Shown here piece after piece: positions 13,006 through 25,101 of a DNA stretch of 64,000 nucleotides (position 1 is the first letter of the stretch; every line of letters begins with the position of its first letter). Below the pieces are notes generated by a model that was given only the letters and a program-made list of their open reading frames with translations, was not told the DNA's origin and did not search any database. A program made the position numbers and the translations under genes. Origin of the DNA: Ianthella basta (lineage: Eukaryota > Porifera > Demospongiae > Verongiida > Ianthellidae). Location: contig OZ025877.1 of the NCBI GenBank assembly GCA_964019415.1, positions 1,513,501 through 1,577,500 on the forward strand. The letters are read 5' to 3'.

Positions 13006-16000
13006 TGCCCAATCTTACCTTGTCATATCTTGCCAAATCTTGCCAAATCTTACCTTGTCATATCTTGCCTAATCTTGCCAAATCTTACCTTGTCATATTT
13101 TGCCAAATCTTGCCAAATCTTACCTTTTCATATCTTGCCAAATCTTGCTTAATCTTACCTTGTCATATCTTGCTAAATCTTGCCAAATCTTACCTTGTCA
13201 TATCTTGCCTAATATTGCCAAATCTTACCTTGTCATATCTTGCCAAATCTTGCCAAATCTTACCTTGTCATACCTTACCAAATCTTGCTTATTCTTACAT
13301 CGTCACATCTTGCCAAATCTTGCTTAATCTTACCTTGTCATATCTTGTCAAATCTTGCCAGATCTTACCTTGTCATATCTTGCCTAATCTTGCCAAATCT
13401 TACCTTGTCATATCTTGCCAGATCTTACCTTGTCATATCTTGCCTAATCTTGCCAAATCCTACTTTGTCATATCTTGCCAAATCTTACCTTGTCATATCT
13501 TGCCTAATCTTGCCAAATCTTACCTTGTCATATCTTGCCAAATCTTACCTTGTCATATCTTGCCAAATCTTGCCAAATCTTACCTTGTCATATCTTGCCA
13601 AATCTTGCCAAATCTTACCTTGTCATACCTTACCAAATCTTGCTTATTCTTACATCGTCATATCTTGCCAAATCTTGCTTAATCTTACCTTGTCATATCT
13701 TGCCAAATCTTGCCAGATCTTATTTTGTCATATCTTGCCTAATCTTGCCAAATCTTACCTTGTCATATCTTGCCTAATCTTGTCGAATCTTACCTTGTCA
13801 TATCTTGCCTTATCTTGCCTAATCTTACCTCGTCATATGTTGCCAAATCTTGCCAAATCTTACCTTGCCATATCTTGCCAAATCTTGCCAAATCTACCTT
13901 GTCATATCTTGCCAAATCTTGCCTAATCTTACCTTGTCATATCTTGCCAAATCTTGCCATGCAGATCTCACCTTGTCATATCTTGCCAAATCTTGCCAAA
14001 TCTTACCTTGTCATATCTTGCCTAATCTTGCCAAATTTTACCTTGTCATATCTTGCCAAATCTTGCCAAATCTTACCTTGTCATATCTTGCCTAATCTTG
14101 CCAAATCTTACCTTGTCATATCTTGCCAAATCTTGCCAAATCTTACCTTGTCATATCTTGCCAAATCTTGCTTATTCTTACATTGTCATATCTTGCCAAA
14201 TCTTGCTTAATCTTACCTTGTCATATCTTGCCAAATCTTGCCCAATCTTACCTTGTCATATCTTGCCTAATCTTGCCAAATCTTACCTTGTCATATTTTG
14301 CCAAATCTTGCCAAATCTTACCTTGTCATATCTTGCCAAATCTTGCTTAATCTTACCTTGTCATACTTGCATAATCTTGTTTAATCTTACCTTGTCATAT
14401 CTTGCTAAATCTTGCCAAATCTTACCTTGTCATATGTTGCCAAATCTTGCCAAATCTTACCTTGTCATATCTTGCCAAATCGTGCTAAATCATACCTTGT
14501 CATATCTTGCCTAATCTTGCCAAATCTTACCTTGTCAAATCTTGCCAAATCTTGCCAAATCTTACCTTGTCATATCTTGCCAAATCTTGCCAAATCTTAT
14601 CTTGTCATATCTTTCCTAATGCTGCATAATCTTACCTTGTCATATCTTATCTAATCTTGCCCAATCTTACCTTGTCATATCGTGCCAAATCTTGCCAAAT
14701 CTTACCTTGTCATATTTTGCCAAATCTATCCAAATCTTACCTTGTCATATTTTGCCAAATCCTGCCAAATCTTACCTTGTCATATCTTGCCAAATCTTGC
14801 TTAATTTTACCTTGTCATATCTTGCATAATCTTGTTTAATCTTACCTTGTCATATCTTGCTAAATCTTGCCAAATCTTACCTTGTCATATGTTTCCAAAT
14901 CTTGCCAAATCTTACCTTGTCATATCTTGCCAAATCTTGCCAAATCATACCTTGTCATATCTTGCCTAATCTTGCCAAATCTTACCTTGTCATATCTTGC
15001 CAAATCTTGCCAAATCTTACCTTGTCATATCTTGCCTAATCTTGCTTATTCTTACATCGTCATATCTTTCCAAATCTTGCTTAATCTTACCTTGTCATAT
15101 CTTGCCAAATCTTGCCAAATCTTACCTTGTCATATTTTGCCAAATCTTGCCAAATCTTACCTTGTCATATCTTACCAAATCTTGCTTATTCTTACGTCGT
15201 CATATCTTGCCAAATCTTGCTTAGTCTTACCTTGTCTTATTTTGCCAAATCTTGCCAGATCTTACCTTGTCATATTTTGCCTAAGCTTGCCAAATCTTAC
15301 CTTGTCATATCTTGCCTAATCTTGCCAAATCTTACCTTGTCATATCTTGCCAAATCTTTCCAAATCTTACTTCGTCATATGTTGCCAAATCTTACATTGC
15401 CATATCTTGCCAAATCTTGCCAAATCTACCTTGTCATATCTTGCATAATCTTGCCAAATCTTACCTTGTCATATCTTGCCTAATCTTGCCATGCAGATCT
15501 CACCTTGTCATATCTTGCCAAATCTTGCCAAATCTTACCTTGTCATATCTTGCCAAATCTTGCCAAATCTTACCTTTTCATATCTTGCCAAATATTGCCA
15601 AATCTTACCTTGTCATATCTTGCCTAATCTTGCCAAATCTTACCTTGTCATATCTTGCTAAATCTTGCCAAATCTTATCTTTTCATATCTTGCCTAATAT
15701 TGCCTAATCTTACCTTGTCAGATCTTGTCTAATCTTGCCCAATCTTACCTTGTCATATCTTGCCAAATATTGCCAAATCTTATCTTGTCATATCTTGCCT
15801 AATCTTGCCAAATCTTACCTTGTCATATTTTGCCAAATCTTGCCAAATCTTACCTTGTCATATCTTGCCAAATCTTGTTTAATCTTACCTTGTCATATCT
15901 TGCATAATCTTGTTTAATCTTACCTTGTCATATCTTGCTAAATCTTGCCAAATCTTACCTTGTCATATGTTGCCAAATGTTGCCAAATCTTACCCTGTCA

Positions 16001-19000
16001 TATCTTGCCAAATCTTGCCAAATCATACCTTGTCATATCTTGCCTAATCTTGCCAAATCTTACCTTGTCAAATCTTGCCAAATCTTGCCAAATCTTACCT
16101 TGTCATATTTTGCATAATCTTGCCAAATCTTACCTTCTCATATCTTGCCAAATCTTGTTTAATCTTACCTTGTCATATCTTGCTAAATCTTGCCAAATCT
16201 TACCTTGTCATATCTTGTCAAATCTTGCCAAATCTTACCTTGTCATATCTTGCCAAATCTTACCTTGTCATATCTTGCCTAATCTTGCGAAATCTTACCT
16301 TGTCATATTTTGCCAAATCTTGCCAAATCTTACCTTGTCATATCTTACCTAATGTTGCCTAATCTTACCTTGTCATATCTTGTCTAATCTTGCCTAATCT
16401 TACCTTGTCATATCTTGCCAAATCTTGCCAAATCTTACCTTGTCATATCTTGCCAAATCTTGCCAAATCTTACCTTGTCATATCTTACCAAATCTTGCTT
16501 ATTCTTACATCGTCATATCTTGGCAAATCTTGCTTAGTCTTACCTTGTCATATCTTGCCAAATCTTGCCAGATCTTACCTTGTCATATCTTGCCTAATCT
16601 TGCCAAATCTTACCTTGTCATATCTTGCCAGATCTTACCTTGTCATATCTTGCCTAATCTTGTCGAATCTTACCTTGTCATATCTTGCCTTATCTTGCCT
16701 AATCTTACCTCGTCATATGTTGCCAAATCTTGCCAAATCTTACCTTGCCATATCTTGCCAAATCTTGCCAAATCTACCTTGTCATATCTTGCATAATCTT
16801 GCCTAATCTTACCTTGTCATATCTTGCCTGATCTTGCCATGCAGATCTCACCTTGTCATATCTTGCCAAATCTTGCCAAATCTTACCTTTTCATATCTTG
16901 CCTAATCTTGCCAAATTTTACCTTGTCATATCTTGCCAAATCTTGCCAAATCTTACCTTGTCATATCTTGTCTAATCTTGCCAAATCTTATCTTGTCATA
17001 TCTTGCCAAATCTTGCCAAATCTTACCTTGTCATATCTTGCCAAATCTTGCTTATTCTTACATTGTCATATCTTGCCGAATCTTGCTTAATCTGACCTTG
17101 TCATATCTTGCCAAATCTTGCCAAATCTTACCTTGTCATATCTTGCCAAATCTTGCCAAATCTTACCTTGTCATATCTTGCCAAATCTTGCTTAATCTTA
17201 TCTTGTCATATCTTGCCTAATGTTGCCTAATCTTACCTTGTCATATCTTGTCAAATCTTGCCCAATCTTACCTTGTCATATCTTGCTAAATCTTGCCAAA
17301 TCTTACCTCGTCATATCTTGCCTAATCTTGCCAAATTTTACCTTGTTATATTTTGCCAAATCTTGCCAAATCTTACTTTGTCATATCTTGCCAAATCTTG
17401 CTTAATCTTACCTTGTCATATCTTGCATAATCTTGTTTAATCTTACCTTGTCATATCTTGCTAAATCTTGCCAAATCTTACCTTGTCATATGTTGCCAAA
17501 TCTTACCTTGTCATATCTTGCCAAATCTTGCCAAATCATACCTTGTCATATCTTGCCTAATCTTGCCAAATCTTACCTTGTCATATCTTGCCAAATCTTG
17601 CCAAATCTTACCTTGTCATATCTTGCCAAATCTTGCCAAATATTATCTTGTCATATCTTGCCTAATGTTGCCTAATCTTACCTTGTCATATCTTGTCTAA
17701 TCTTGCCCAATCTTACCTTGTCATATCTTGCCAAATCTTGCCAAATCTTACCTTGTCATATCTTGCCTAATCTTGCCAAATCTTACCTTGTCATATTTTG
17801 CCAAATCTTGCCAAATCTTACCTTTTCATATCTTGCCAAATCTTGCTTAATCTTACCTTGTCATATCTTGCTAAATCTTGCCAAATCTTACCTTGTCATA
17901 TCTTGCCTAATATTGCCAAATCTTACCTTGTCATATCTTGCCAAATCTTGCCAAATCTTACCTTGTCATACCTTACCAAATCTTGCTTATTCTTACATCG
18001 TCACATCTTGCCAAATCTTGCTTAATCTTACCTTGTCATATCTTGCCAAATCTTGCCAGATCTTACCTTGTCATATCTTGCCTAATCTTGCCAAATCTTA
18101 CCTTGTCATATCTTGCCAGATCTTACCTTGTCATATCTTGCCTAATCTTGCCAAATCTTACTTTGTCATATCTTGCCAAATCTTACCTTGTCATATCTTG
18201 CCTAATCTTGCCAAATCTTACCTTGTCATATCTTGCCAAATCTTACCTTGTCATATCTTGCCAAATCTTGCCAAATCTTACCTTGTCATATCTTGCCAAA
18301 TCTTGCTTATTCTTACATCGTCATATCTTGCCAAATCTTGCTTAATCTTACCTTGTCATATCTTGCTAAATCTTGCCAAATCTTACCTTGTCATATCTTG
18401 CCTAATATTGCCAAATCTTACCTTGTCATATCTTGCCAAATCTTGCCAAATCTTACCTTGTCATACCTTACCAAATCTTGCTTATTCTTACATCGTCATA
18501 TCTTGCCAAATCTTGCTTAATCTTACCTTGTCATATCTTGCCAAATCTTGCCAGATCTTATTTTGTCATATCTTGCCTAATCTTGCCAAATCTTACCTTG
18601 TCATATCTTGCCTAATCTTGTCGAATCTTACCTTGTCATATCTTGCCTTATCTTGCCTAATCTTACCTCGTCATATGTTGCCAAATCTTGCCAAATCTTA
18701 CCTTGCCATATCTTGCCAAATCTTGCCAAATCTACCTTGTCATATCTTGCCAAATCTTGCCTAATCTTACCTTGTCATATCTTGCCAAATCTTGCCATGC
18801 AGATCTCACCTTGTCATATCTTGCCAAATCTTGCCAAATCTTACCTTGTCATATCTTGCCTAATCTTGCCAAATTTTACCTTGTCATATCTTGCCAAATC
18901 TTGCCAAATCTTACCTTGTCATATCTTGCCTAATCTTGCCAAATCTTACCTTGTCATATCTTGCCAAATCTTGCCAAATCTTACCTTGTCATATCTTGCC

Positions 19001-21263
19001 AAATCTTGCTTATTCTTACATTGTCGTATCTTGCCAAATCTTGCTTAATCTTACCTTGTCATATCTTGCCAAATCTTGCCCAATCTTACCTTGTCATATC
19101 TTGCCTAATCTTGCCAAATCTTACCTTGTCATATTTTGCCAAATCTTGCCAAATCTTACCTTGTCATATCTTGCCAAATCTTGCTTAATCTTACCTTGTC
19201 ATACTTGCATAATCTTGTTTAATCTTACCTTGTCATATCTTGCTAAATCTTGCCAAATCTTACCTTGTCATATGTTGCCAAATCTTGCCAAATCTTACCT
19301 TGTCATATCTTGCCAAATCTTGCCAAATCATACCTTGTCATATCTTGCCTAATCTTGCCAAATCTTACCTTGTCAAATCTTGCCAAATCTTGCCAAATCT
19401 TACCTTGTCATATCTTGCCAAATCTTGCCAAATCTTATCTTGTCATATCTTTCCTAATGTTTCATAATCTTACCTTGTCATATCTTATCTAATCTTGCCC
19501 AATCTTACCTTGTCATATCTTGCCAAATCTTGCCAAATCTTACCTTGTCATATCTTGCCTAATCTATCCAAATCTTACCTTGTCATATTTTGCCAAATCT
19601 TGCCAAATCTTACCTTGTCATATCTTGCCAAATCTTGCTTAATTTTACCTTGTCATATCTTGCATAATCTTGTTTAATCTTACCTTGTCATATCTTGCTA
19701 AATCTTGCCAAATCTTACCTTGTCATATGTTTCCAAATCTTGCCAAATCTTACCTTGTCATATCTTGCCAAATCTTGCCAAATCATACCTTGTCATATCT
19801 TGCCTAATCTTGCCAAATCTTACCTTGTCATATCTTGCCAAATCTTGCCAAATCTTACCTTGTCATATCTTGCCTAATCTTGCTTATTCTTACATCGTCA
19901 TATCTTTCCAAATCTTGCTTAATCTTACCTTGTCATATCTTGCCAAATCTTGCCAAATCTTACGTTGTCATATCTTGCCTAATCTTGCCAAATCTTACCT
20001 TGTCATATTTTGCCAAATCTTGCCAAATCTTACCTTGTCACATCTTACCAAATCTTGCTTATTCTTACGTCGTCATATCTTGCCAAATCTTGCTTAGTCT
20101 TACCTTGTCTTATCTTGCCAAATCTTGCCAGATCTTACCTTGTCATATTTTGCCTAAGCTTGCCAAATCTTACCTTGTCATATCTTGCCTAATCTTGCCA
20201 AATCTTACCTTGTCATATCTTGCCAAATCTTGCCAAATCTTACTTCGTCATATGTTGCCAAATCTTACATTGCCATATCTTGCCAAATCTTGCCAAATCT
20301 ACCTTGTCATATCTTGCATAATCTTGCCAAATCTTACCTTGTCATATCTTGCCTAATCTTGCCATGCAGATCTCACCTTGTCATATCTTGCCAAATCTTG
20401 CCAAATCTTACCTTGTCATATCTTGCCAAATCTTGCCAAATCTTACCTTTTCATATCTTGCCAAATATTGCCAAATCTTACCTTGTCATATCTTGCCTAA
20501 TCTTGCCAAATCTTACCTTTTCATATCTTGCTAAATCTTGCCAAATCTTATCTTTTCATATCTTGCCTAATATTGCCTAATCTTACCTTGTCAGATCTTG
20601 TCTAATCTTGCCCAATCTTACCTTGTCATATCTTGCCAAATATTGCCAAATCTTATCTTGTCATATCTTGCCTAATCTTGCCAAATCTTACCTTGTCATA
20701 TTTTGCCAAATCTTGCCAAATCTTACCTTGTCATATCTTGCCAAATCTTGTTTAATCTTACCTTGTCATATCTTGCATAATCTTGTTTAATCTTACCTTG
20801 TCATATCTTGCTAAATCTTGCCAAATCTTACCTTGTCATATGTTGCCAAATCTTGCCAAATCTTACCCTGTCATATCTTGCCAAATCTTGCCAAATCATA
20901 CCTTGTCATATCTTGCCTAATCTTGCCAAATCTTACCTTGTCAAATCTTGCCAAATCTTGCCAAATCTTACCTTGTCATATTTTGCATAATCTTGCCAAA
21001 TCTTACCTTCTCATATCTTGCCAAATCTTGTTTAATCTTACCTTGTCATATCTTGCTAAATCTTGCCAAATCTTACCTTGTCATATCTTGTCAAATCTTG
21101 CCAAATCTTACCTTGTCATATCTTGCCAAATCTTACCTTGTCATATCTTGCCTAATCTTGCGAAATCTTACCTTGTCATGTTTTGCCAAATCTTGCCAAA
21201 TCTTACCTTGTCATATCTTACCTAATGTTGCCTAATCTTACCTTGTCATATCTTGTCTAATCT
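11690..21263 (+). repeat. Higher-order repeat of ~4.7-4.9 kb, two tandem copies
   Basis: Copy 1 (about 11.69-16.39 kb) is repeated as copy 2 (about 16.39-21.26 kb). The offset is 4,698 bp for positions 11,752-13,200, then 4,838 bp for 13,770-14,870, then 4,873 bp for 15,312-16,390. The two steps are 140 and 35 bp, exactly 4 and 1 monomers. The copies therefore differ mainly by whole-monomer gains and losses plus rare substitutions, for example GTCATATC to GTCGTATC near 19,024. This is the largest and best preserved higher-order unit in the window. Confidence 0.85.
17703..18764 (+). other. Longest satellite ORF (353 codons), probably not a gene
   Basis: This is the longest open frame within the satellite. 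Its translation is a 35-residue periodic peptide built from phrases such as LPNLAKSYLVISCQ and LPNLTLSYLAKSCQ. Because 35 is not a multiple of 3, all three forward frames encode the same peptide with shifted phase, and the consensus monomer has no stop codon. Openness here is a property of the monomer and not evidence of selection. I see no promoter, splice structure or recognised domain. The peptide is hydrophobic and cysteine-rich. I list it only because gene predictors would probably call it. Confidence 0.1.
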
Positions 21264-21835
21264 TGCCTAATCTTACCTTGTCATATCTTGCCAAATCTTG
21301 CCAAATCTTACCTTGTCATATCTTGCCTAATCTTGCCAAATCTTACCTTGTTATATTTTGCCTAATCTTGCCTAATCTTACCTTGTCATATCTTGCCAAA
21401 TCTTGCTTAATCTTACCTTGTCATATCTTGCATAATCTTGCTTAATCTTACCTTGTCATTTCTTGCCAAATCTTGCCAAATCTTACCTTGTCATATCTTG
21501 CCTAATCTTGCCAAATCTTACATTGTCATATCTTGCAAAATCTTGCTTAATCTTACCTTGTCATGTTGCCTAATCTTGCCTAATCTTACCTTGTCATATC
21601 TTGCCTAATCTTGCCATGCAAATCTTACCATGTCATATCTTGCCAAATCTTGCCAACTATTACCTTGTCATATCTTGCCTAATCTTGCCAAATCTTACCT
21701 TGTCATATCTCCCCAAAGCTTGCCAAATCTTACCTTGACATATCTTGCCTAATCTTGCCAAATCTTACCTTGTCATATTTTGCCTTATCTTGCCAAATCT
21801 TACCTTGTCATATCTTGCCAAATCTTTTTTAATCT

Positions 21836-22093
21836 GAAAAAAACGAAATCAGGACATAGTACAATTCCATTCAGTGAATTGATGCTACATAAGTTATAAA
21901 GAATAATTGGTACAGAAAATAATGTGTATACATATCATGGTATAATACAAGTACAGGAGAGCAATTAAATAAATAAATAATAATATATATGCTGCTAAAT
22001 TCTTCCTACAGTAGATCTGCACTAAAACATGCAGTAGCACAAAAATTGGGGCACAGTCACCTGTGCTCACATGCAAGTCATAGTGAAATGTAA
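21836..22093 (-). other. 3' UTR of the non-LTR retrotransposon
   Basis: This 258-nt region lies between the TAA stop at 22094-22096 and the satellite junction. It is AT-rich; on the minus strand it carries consecutive ATTTATTT units around 21,967-21,985. I find no AATAAA on the minus strand. In target-primed retrotransposition the 3' UTR RNA is normally what the reverse transcriptase recognises, so this segment is the likely template-recognition region (inference from the family). Small ORFs here are not credible genes. Confidence 0.6.
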
Positions 22094-24999
22094 TTAAGAA
22101 TTGAAATCATTTAAATCAAATTGATTGTCCTTGATTGTGCCCAAAACAGCAGCTGCGTTGCCCCTCTGCATGGCAACTGAGATCCTCTGGAAGAGGAATT
22201 GAAGGGAGCGTGGCTCCCCTGTTTCTGCCTTGAGACGGTGTCCTAGTTCGCAGAGGAACTGGAGGGCTTCAGGACCGCAGACGCCTGTGGTCTCTATGGC
22301 CACTGGAACAAAGTGGTGGCTTGCTTTCAGTTCGGCATACTTCATATGTTTCCTTTGCTCTGCCTGAGCTGCAACAGCGCCTGCTTCTCTGGTTGCTAGC
22401 GAGATGTGGGAGGGGGCGAAGGTGTCGGGACAAGTTGCGTCCCACACCAGGACCCGGCCAGTCTTCCAAGGCATGACTGTGGCTCCATCAGGTCTTTTGC
22501 CGTCTGACAGGCATATGCCACTTTGTTCCAGGTGAGAGGGCACCCCCGCGGATGTTAGCGATCGCTTAATGATATCGTTGATGGCTGTGTGGCGGGGATG
22601 TCTGCCCTGGCTTCTACGGCAGCTTAGCCCGTGGAGGCCCTGGTGATCCACTTGTGTTTGGCAGTGCTTGCACAAGTGTGGGTGGCACAAAGAGACTCCT
22701 AAACGAAGACCCATGGCCACCCGGACCACCTCTTTGTCCATGCGCAGACCCAAAGATGATACCGGGAGGGCCTGAAGCCATGCCCCTGACTCCTTTGTAC
22801 AAGCAGCAAGCAGGCGGGCCCGTGTGGGTGCATCCGGAGCAGTCTCCAGGAGCTTCTTGTATGCCGAAGTCACTCGGGGAGAGTCCCAGGACCACTGAAG
22901 GGAAGAGGCTGGAGCCGGTGGGGGGGGGGGGGGATCGTCATGCCCACTGCTCCAGAGGGCGAGAGCAACTCCGTGAAAAGGACAGGGTGCCTCCTGTAAT
23001 CGTGGTGGGAGGATCTGGCGGTTGAGCTCGGAGGAACCAGCAGCAGAGGCCAAAAAGGCGGAAGGTGCAAGCTGAGATGCACTCCGAACTCCTAACCCTC
23101 CAGACCATACCGGGAGAACAGCTTGAGCCCAGGCTCGATCATTGGCATCAAGGGAAATGTTGGCAATGTCTGCCAGCAGAGATCTCTGTAGGTCATCGAA
23201 CTTCTGAAGCTGCGAGGATAGAAAACAAGGGGCAGTTCGCAAAGTGTAGAGCATCTTGGGTAGGGCAAAAGTATTTCTGAGAAGGCAGAATCCATCATGT
23301 GCATGGAGCAACCGGAGCCTGTCCCCCATCAAAGCCAAAGCTGAGGTTTTGGCTCCAATGGCGTCCTCGATCCCTTCAACTGAGTTACCAACCGGTGAAC
23401 CCAGGAGGGTGGCATGGTCTTGGCTCACCACACAAAATTGAGGAAAGGCAGCAAGCATCAACTGTCTTGTGGCAGGGTCGTCACAGATTATCTCCGATTT
23501 TCTGTGGTTCAGCTGGAGACCCATGTCACCAGCGACTCGTTCCACCATGCGCACACCTCTCAGGACTTCCTCCAGACTGCCTCCCAGGGTCCCATCGTCT
23601 AAGTAAAACACTCCAAATTCTCCTCTCAACTGCATTAACATGTCATGAATGGTGAGGCAGAACAGTAGGGGACCCAAGGGGTCTCCCTGTTGTACGCCTT
23701 CAGATGACTGAAGGACAGATTCCCCAAAGAAAAGGGAAGATGGGCTGCTATAAGCCGAGTGAATGAGTGGATATAGCTCAGGCACCATCTCTCTAACTGC
23801 TGCGAGCATCTTGTCCCGGTGCAGGCAGTTAAAAGCATTCCGGAAGTCCAACTTCAGGATGAGGTGCTGTGGCTGCAGGTTGTGGAGATATATGCGGGTG
23901 GCATGGACAGCAGCTTCGGCTCCGCGTGGAATGCCATACCCCAGGTGCTTGGGTCTCAAGAGCTCTGCCATGGCCTGCATTATCCTGTTTCCGGCACATT
24001 TAGCTACCAACCGTCTGAGGGTACAGCCAACAGCAATTGGCCTGACTCCGCCGTCCTTCTTCTCTAGGGCTATTAAAGAAGCTCCGAAAAAATAGGGGCG
24101 CGTGATGGGTAAGGTCTTCCCCTCTAGGATCAGGTTGGTGAATGAGGTAAGCGCTCTCAACAGTTGAGGACCACCTCCCTCCTCCACTGTGCCAATCATG
24201 TCTTTGAGGTGTTGTGGGCGAAGCCCATCCGGGCCACCCGCTGACCCACAAGGGAAGGACCTGATAGCCCTAGCCACCTCCTCTGGAGATACCTGGACAG
24301 CTTGACCCTCAGTAGGAGCAGGAGGGGGACAATAGTTGGGGTGGGGGCAGGGTGTTTGTCTTTGAGGGCCTGTAAGGTTCTGTCGTTGGGTTCTGCAATG
24401 GAATCTTCCGAGCTGGCAAGTCGGACTGCCCACTTAAAGTCCCCCTCTTCTAGTTTCGATGCCACCCTGACTGAGAGAGTCTCCAAGGGATCCCGGGGTT
24501 GTCTACGGCACTGCTTGACTGAACTCTGCTGGGGAGACTCTGGGTCCGCTTCCTCTCTGATCATCTGGTTCACATGGGAGGCCAGACTTCTGTGGTGTCC
24601 ACCTCGCTTCGGTACTCGAAGACAACGGGGTGCAAATTGGAAGAGGCGATCCCACGAGGCTGCGCTGTTGTCAGTTGAAACCAGGTCGAGGATGGTGGCT
24701 AACTTTCTGGCAGCCAGTCCTCGGGACGCCCGGGAGATTCGCTTAAGATTGTTCACCGATGGTCTTCTAGGACGAAAATCCTGAGCAGGGGTTCTCTCCC
24801 TCTGGGGGAGCGAGGATGGAGGGTTCCGCGAGCCTGGGCACCGATCCTCCACTGGGCCGTGAACACGAATGAGCCCCGCATTTGTTAATGGCATTGTGCG
24901 GAGGCAGATCGGACATTGTGCGCGGGAGGTATCTTCGAGCTGACTGGTCGATTGACACTCCGATGGTTCGGGCCGATCATTGACCTCGATCGAAGACAT
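22094..24999 (-). pseudogene. RT / restriction-like endonuclease polyprotein, frameshifted
   Basis: One polyprotein of about 970 residues is split by a frameshift. The N-terminal part (ATG at 24997-24999, A at -3) has a CX2C...H...C finger just after its start, with RVHGP before the last Cys. The second frame (22094-24433) carries, by residue in that frame: finger motif GGPDGLRPQHLK near 66, RT motif A KLDFRNAFN at 194, motif B GVQQGDPLGPLL at 247, catalytic YLDD at 277-280, motif D GLQLNHRKSE near 305, a CX2C...H...C knuckle at 588-605, and endonuclease residues RPDG at 647 and VWDATCPDT at 663. The frames meet in a five-C run (plus strand G's 24343-24347); losing one base there explains the shift. 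Apart from this break, the reading frame is open throughout. The product would nick DNA and prime reverse transcription at the nick. It could still be an assembly error in the homopolymer. Confidence 0.88.
22920..22933 (+). repeat. G14 homopolymer (poly-Pro codons on minus strand)
   Basis: This is a run of 14 G on the + strand, that is C14 on the coding strand. It encodes six prolines in a linker (DDPPPPPPAPAS) between the RT C-terminal region and the zinc knuckle. The frame is maintained on both sides. Such a run is prone to slippage in replication and sequencing, so its length is the least certain part of the coding sequence. Confidence 0.9.
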
Positions 25000-25101
25000 A
25001 CTGTAGATAATTTCGCTGTTTGACAAATGTTGAAGACGCAGTTCTGATCACTCGACTCAACTCAACTCAACCCAGCTCGAATCTGCGCGCCATCAGCCGC
25101 C
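25000..25101 (-). other. 5' leader of the non-LTR retrotransposon
   Basis: About 100 nt lie between the first good ATG (24997-24999) and the satellite. The frame is open upstream to a TGA at 25048-25050, with a TTG at 25024-25026, so a non-ATG start is possible but less likely. A short tandem run, CTCAA three times (25056-25070), preceded by CTCGA, lies near the 5' end. The junction with the satellite is around 25,101. Confidence 0.6.

Larger units (their letters stand above)
1..21835 (+). repeat. 35-bp tandem satellite, block A
   Basis: An uninterrupted head-to-tail array. The consensus monomer is ATCTTGCCAA, ATCTTGCCAA, ATCTTACCTT, then GTCAT (35 bp: 9 A, 13 T, 10 C, 3 G). The first two decamers are identical and the third is a diverged copy, so the monomer itself appears to have grown from a 10-bp repeat plus a 5-bp tail. 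Frequent variants are CCTAATC, GCTTAATC, GTTTAATC, CATATTTTGCC, ACATCGTCAT and a marker ending in CCATGCAGATCT. Many units have lost or gained one decamer (25 or 45 bp), so the phase drifts. The block ends at the AATCT just before the non-LTR element. I see no gene in it; its forward ORFs are by-products of a stop-free monomer. Confidence 0.97.
21836..25101 (-). mobile_element. Non-LTR retrotransposon with restriction-like endonuclease
   Basis: This ~3.27-kb insertion splits the satellite. Reading on the minus strand it has a ~100-nt 5' leader, one long frame (N-terminal zinc finger, reverse transcriptase, CCHC knuckle, PD...D restriction-like endonuclease) and a ~258-nt AT-rich 3' UTR. There are no LTRs. 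The 3' end shows no clear poly(A) tail: the adjoining A-run on the minus strand fits the satellite with GC changed to TT. This architecture is known from the R2/NeSL/CRE/HERO group of early-branching non-LTR elements; the exact clade cannot be fixed by eye. ATCT abuts both ends (21832-21835 and 25102-25105), but the satellite context makes that weak evidence for a target duplication. A one-base deletion makes this copy defective. Confidence 0.88.

Noticed and set aside
94..21445. Dozens of satellite ORFs of 60-353 codons
   Set aside because: All encode the same periodic peptide in all three frames and follow from a stop-free monomer; there are no domains, gene structure or codon-level conservation.
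1..21835. CRISPR-like repeat array
   Set aside because: Repeats are directly adjacent with no unique spacers, the array is tens of kb long, no cas genes occur, and the transposons are eukaryotic.
21821..21840. Poly(A) tail of the non-LTR element
   Set aside because: The minus-strand A-run sits inside AATCT...AATCT spacing of a normal satellite monomer (GC changed to TT); it need not come from the element.
22654..23025. Plus-strand ORF of 123 codons over the RT gene
   Set aside because: It is antisense to the conserved RT-endonuclease frame and has no recognisable domain. The same holds for other plus-strand ORFs at 22.6-24.8 kb and 33.5-37.9 kb.
25056..25070. CTCAA tandem as a telomere-like or target repeat
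   Set aside because: Only three perfect copies exist, inside the element's leader; too short to interpret.
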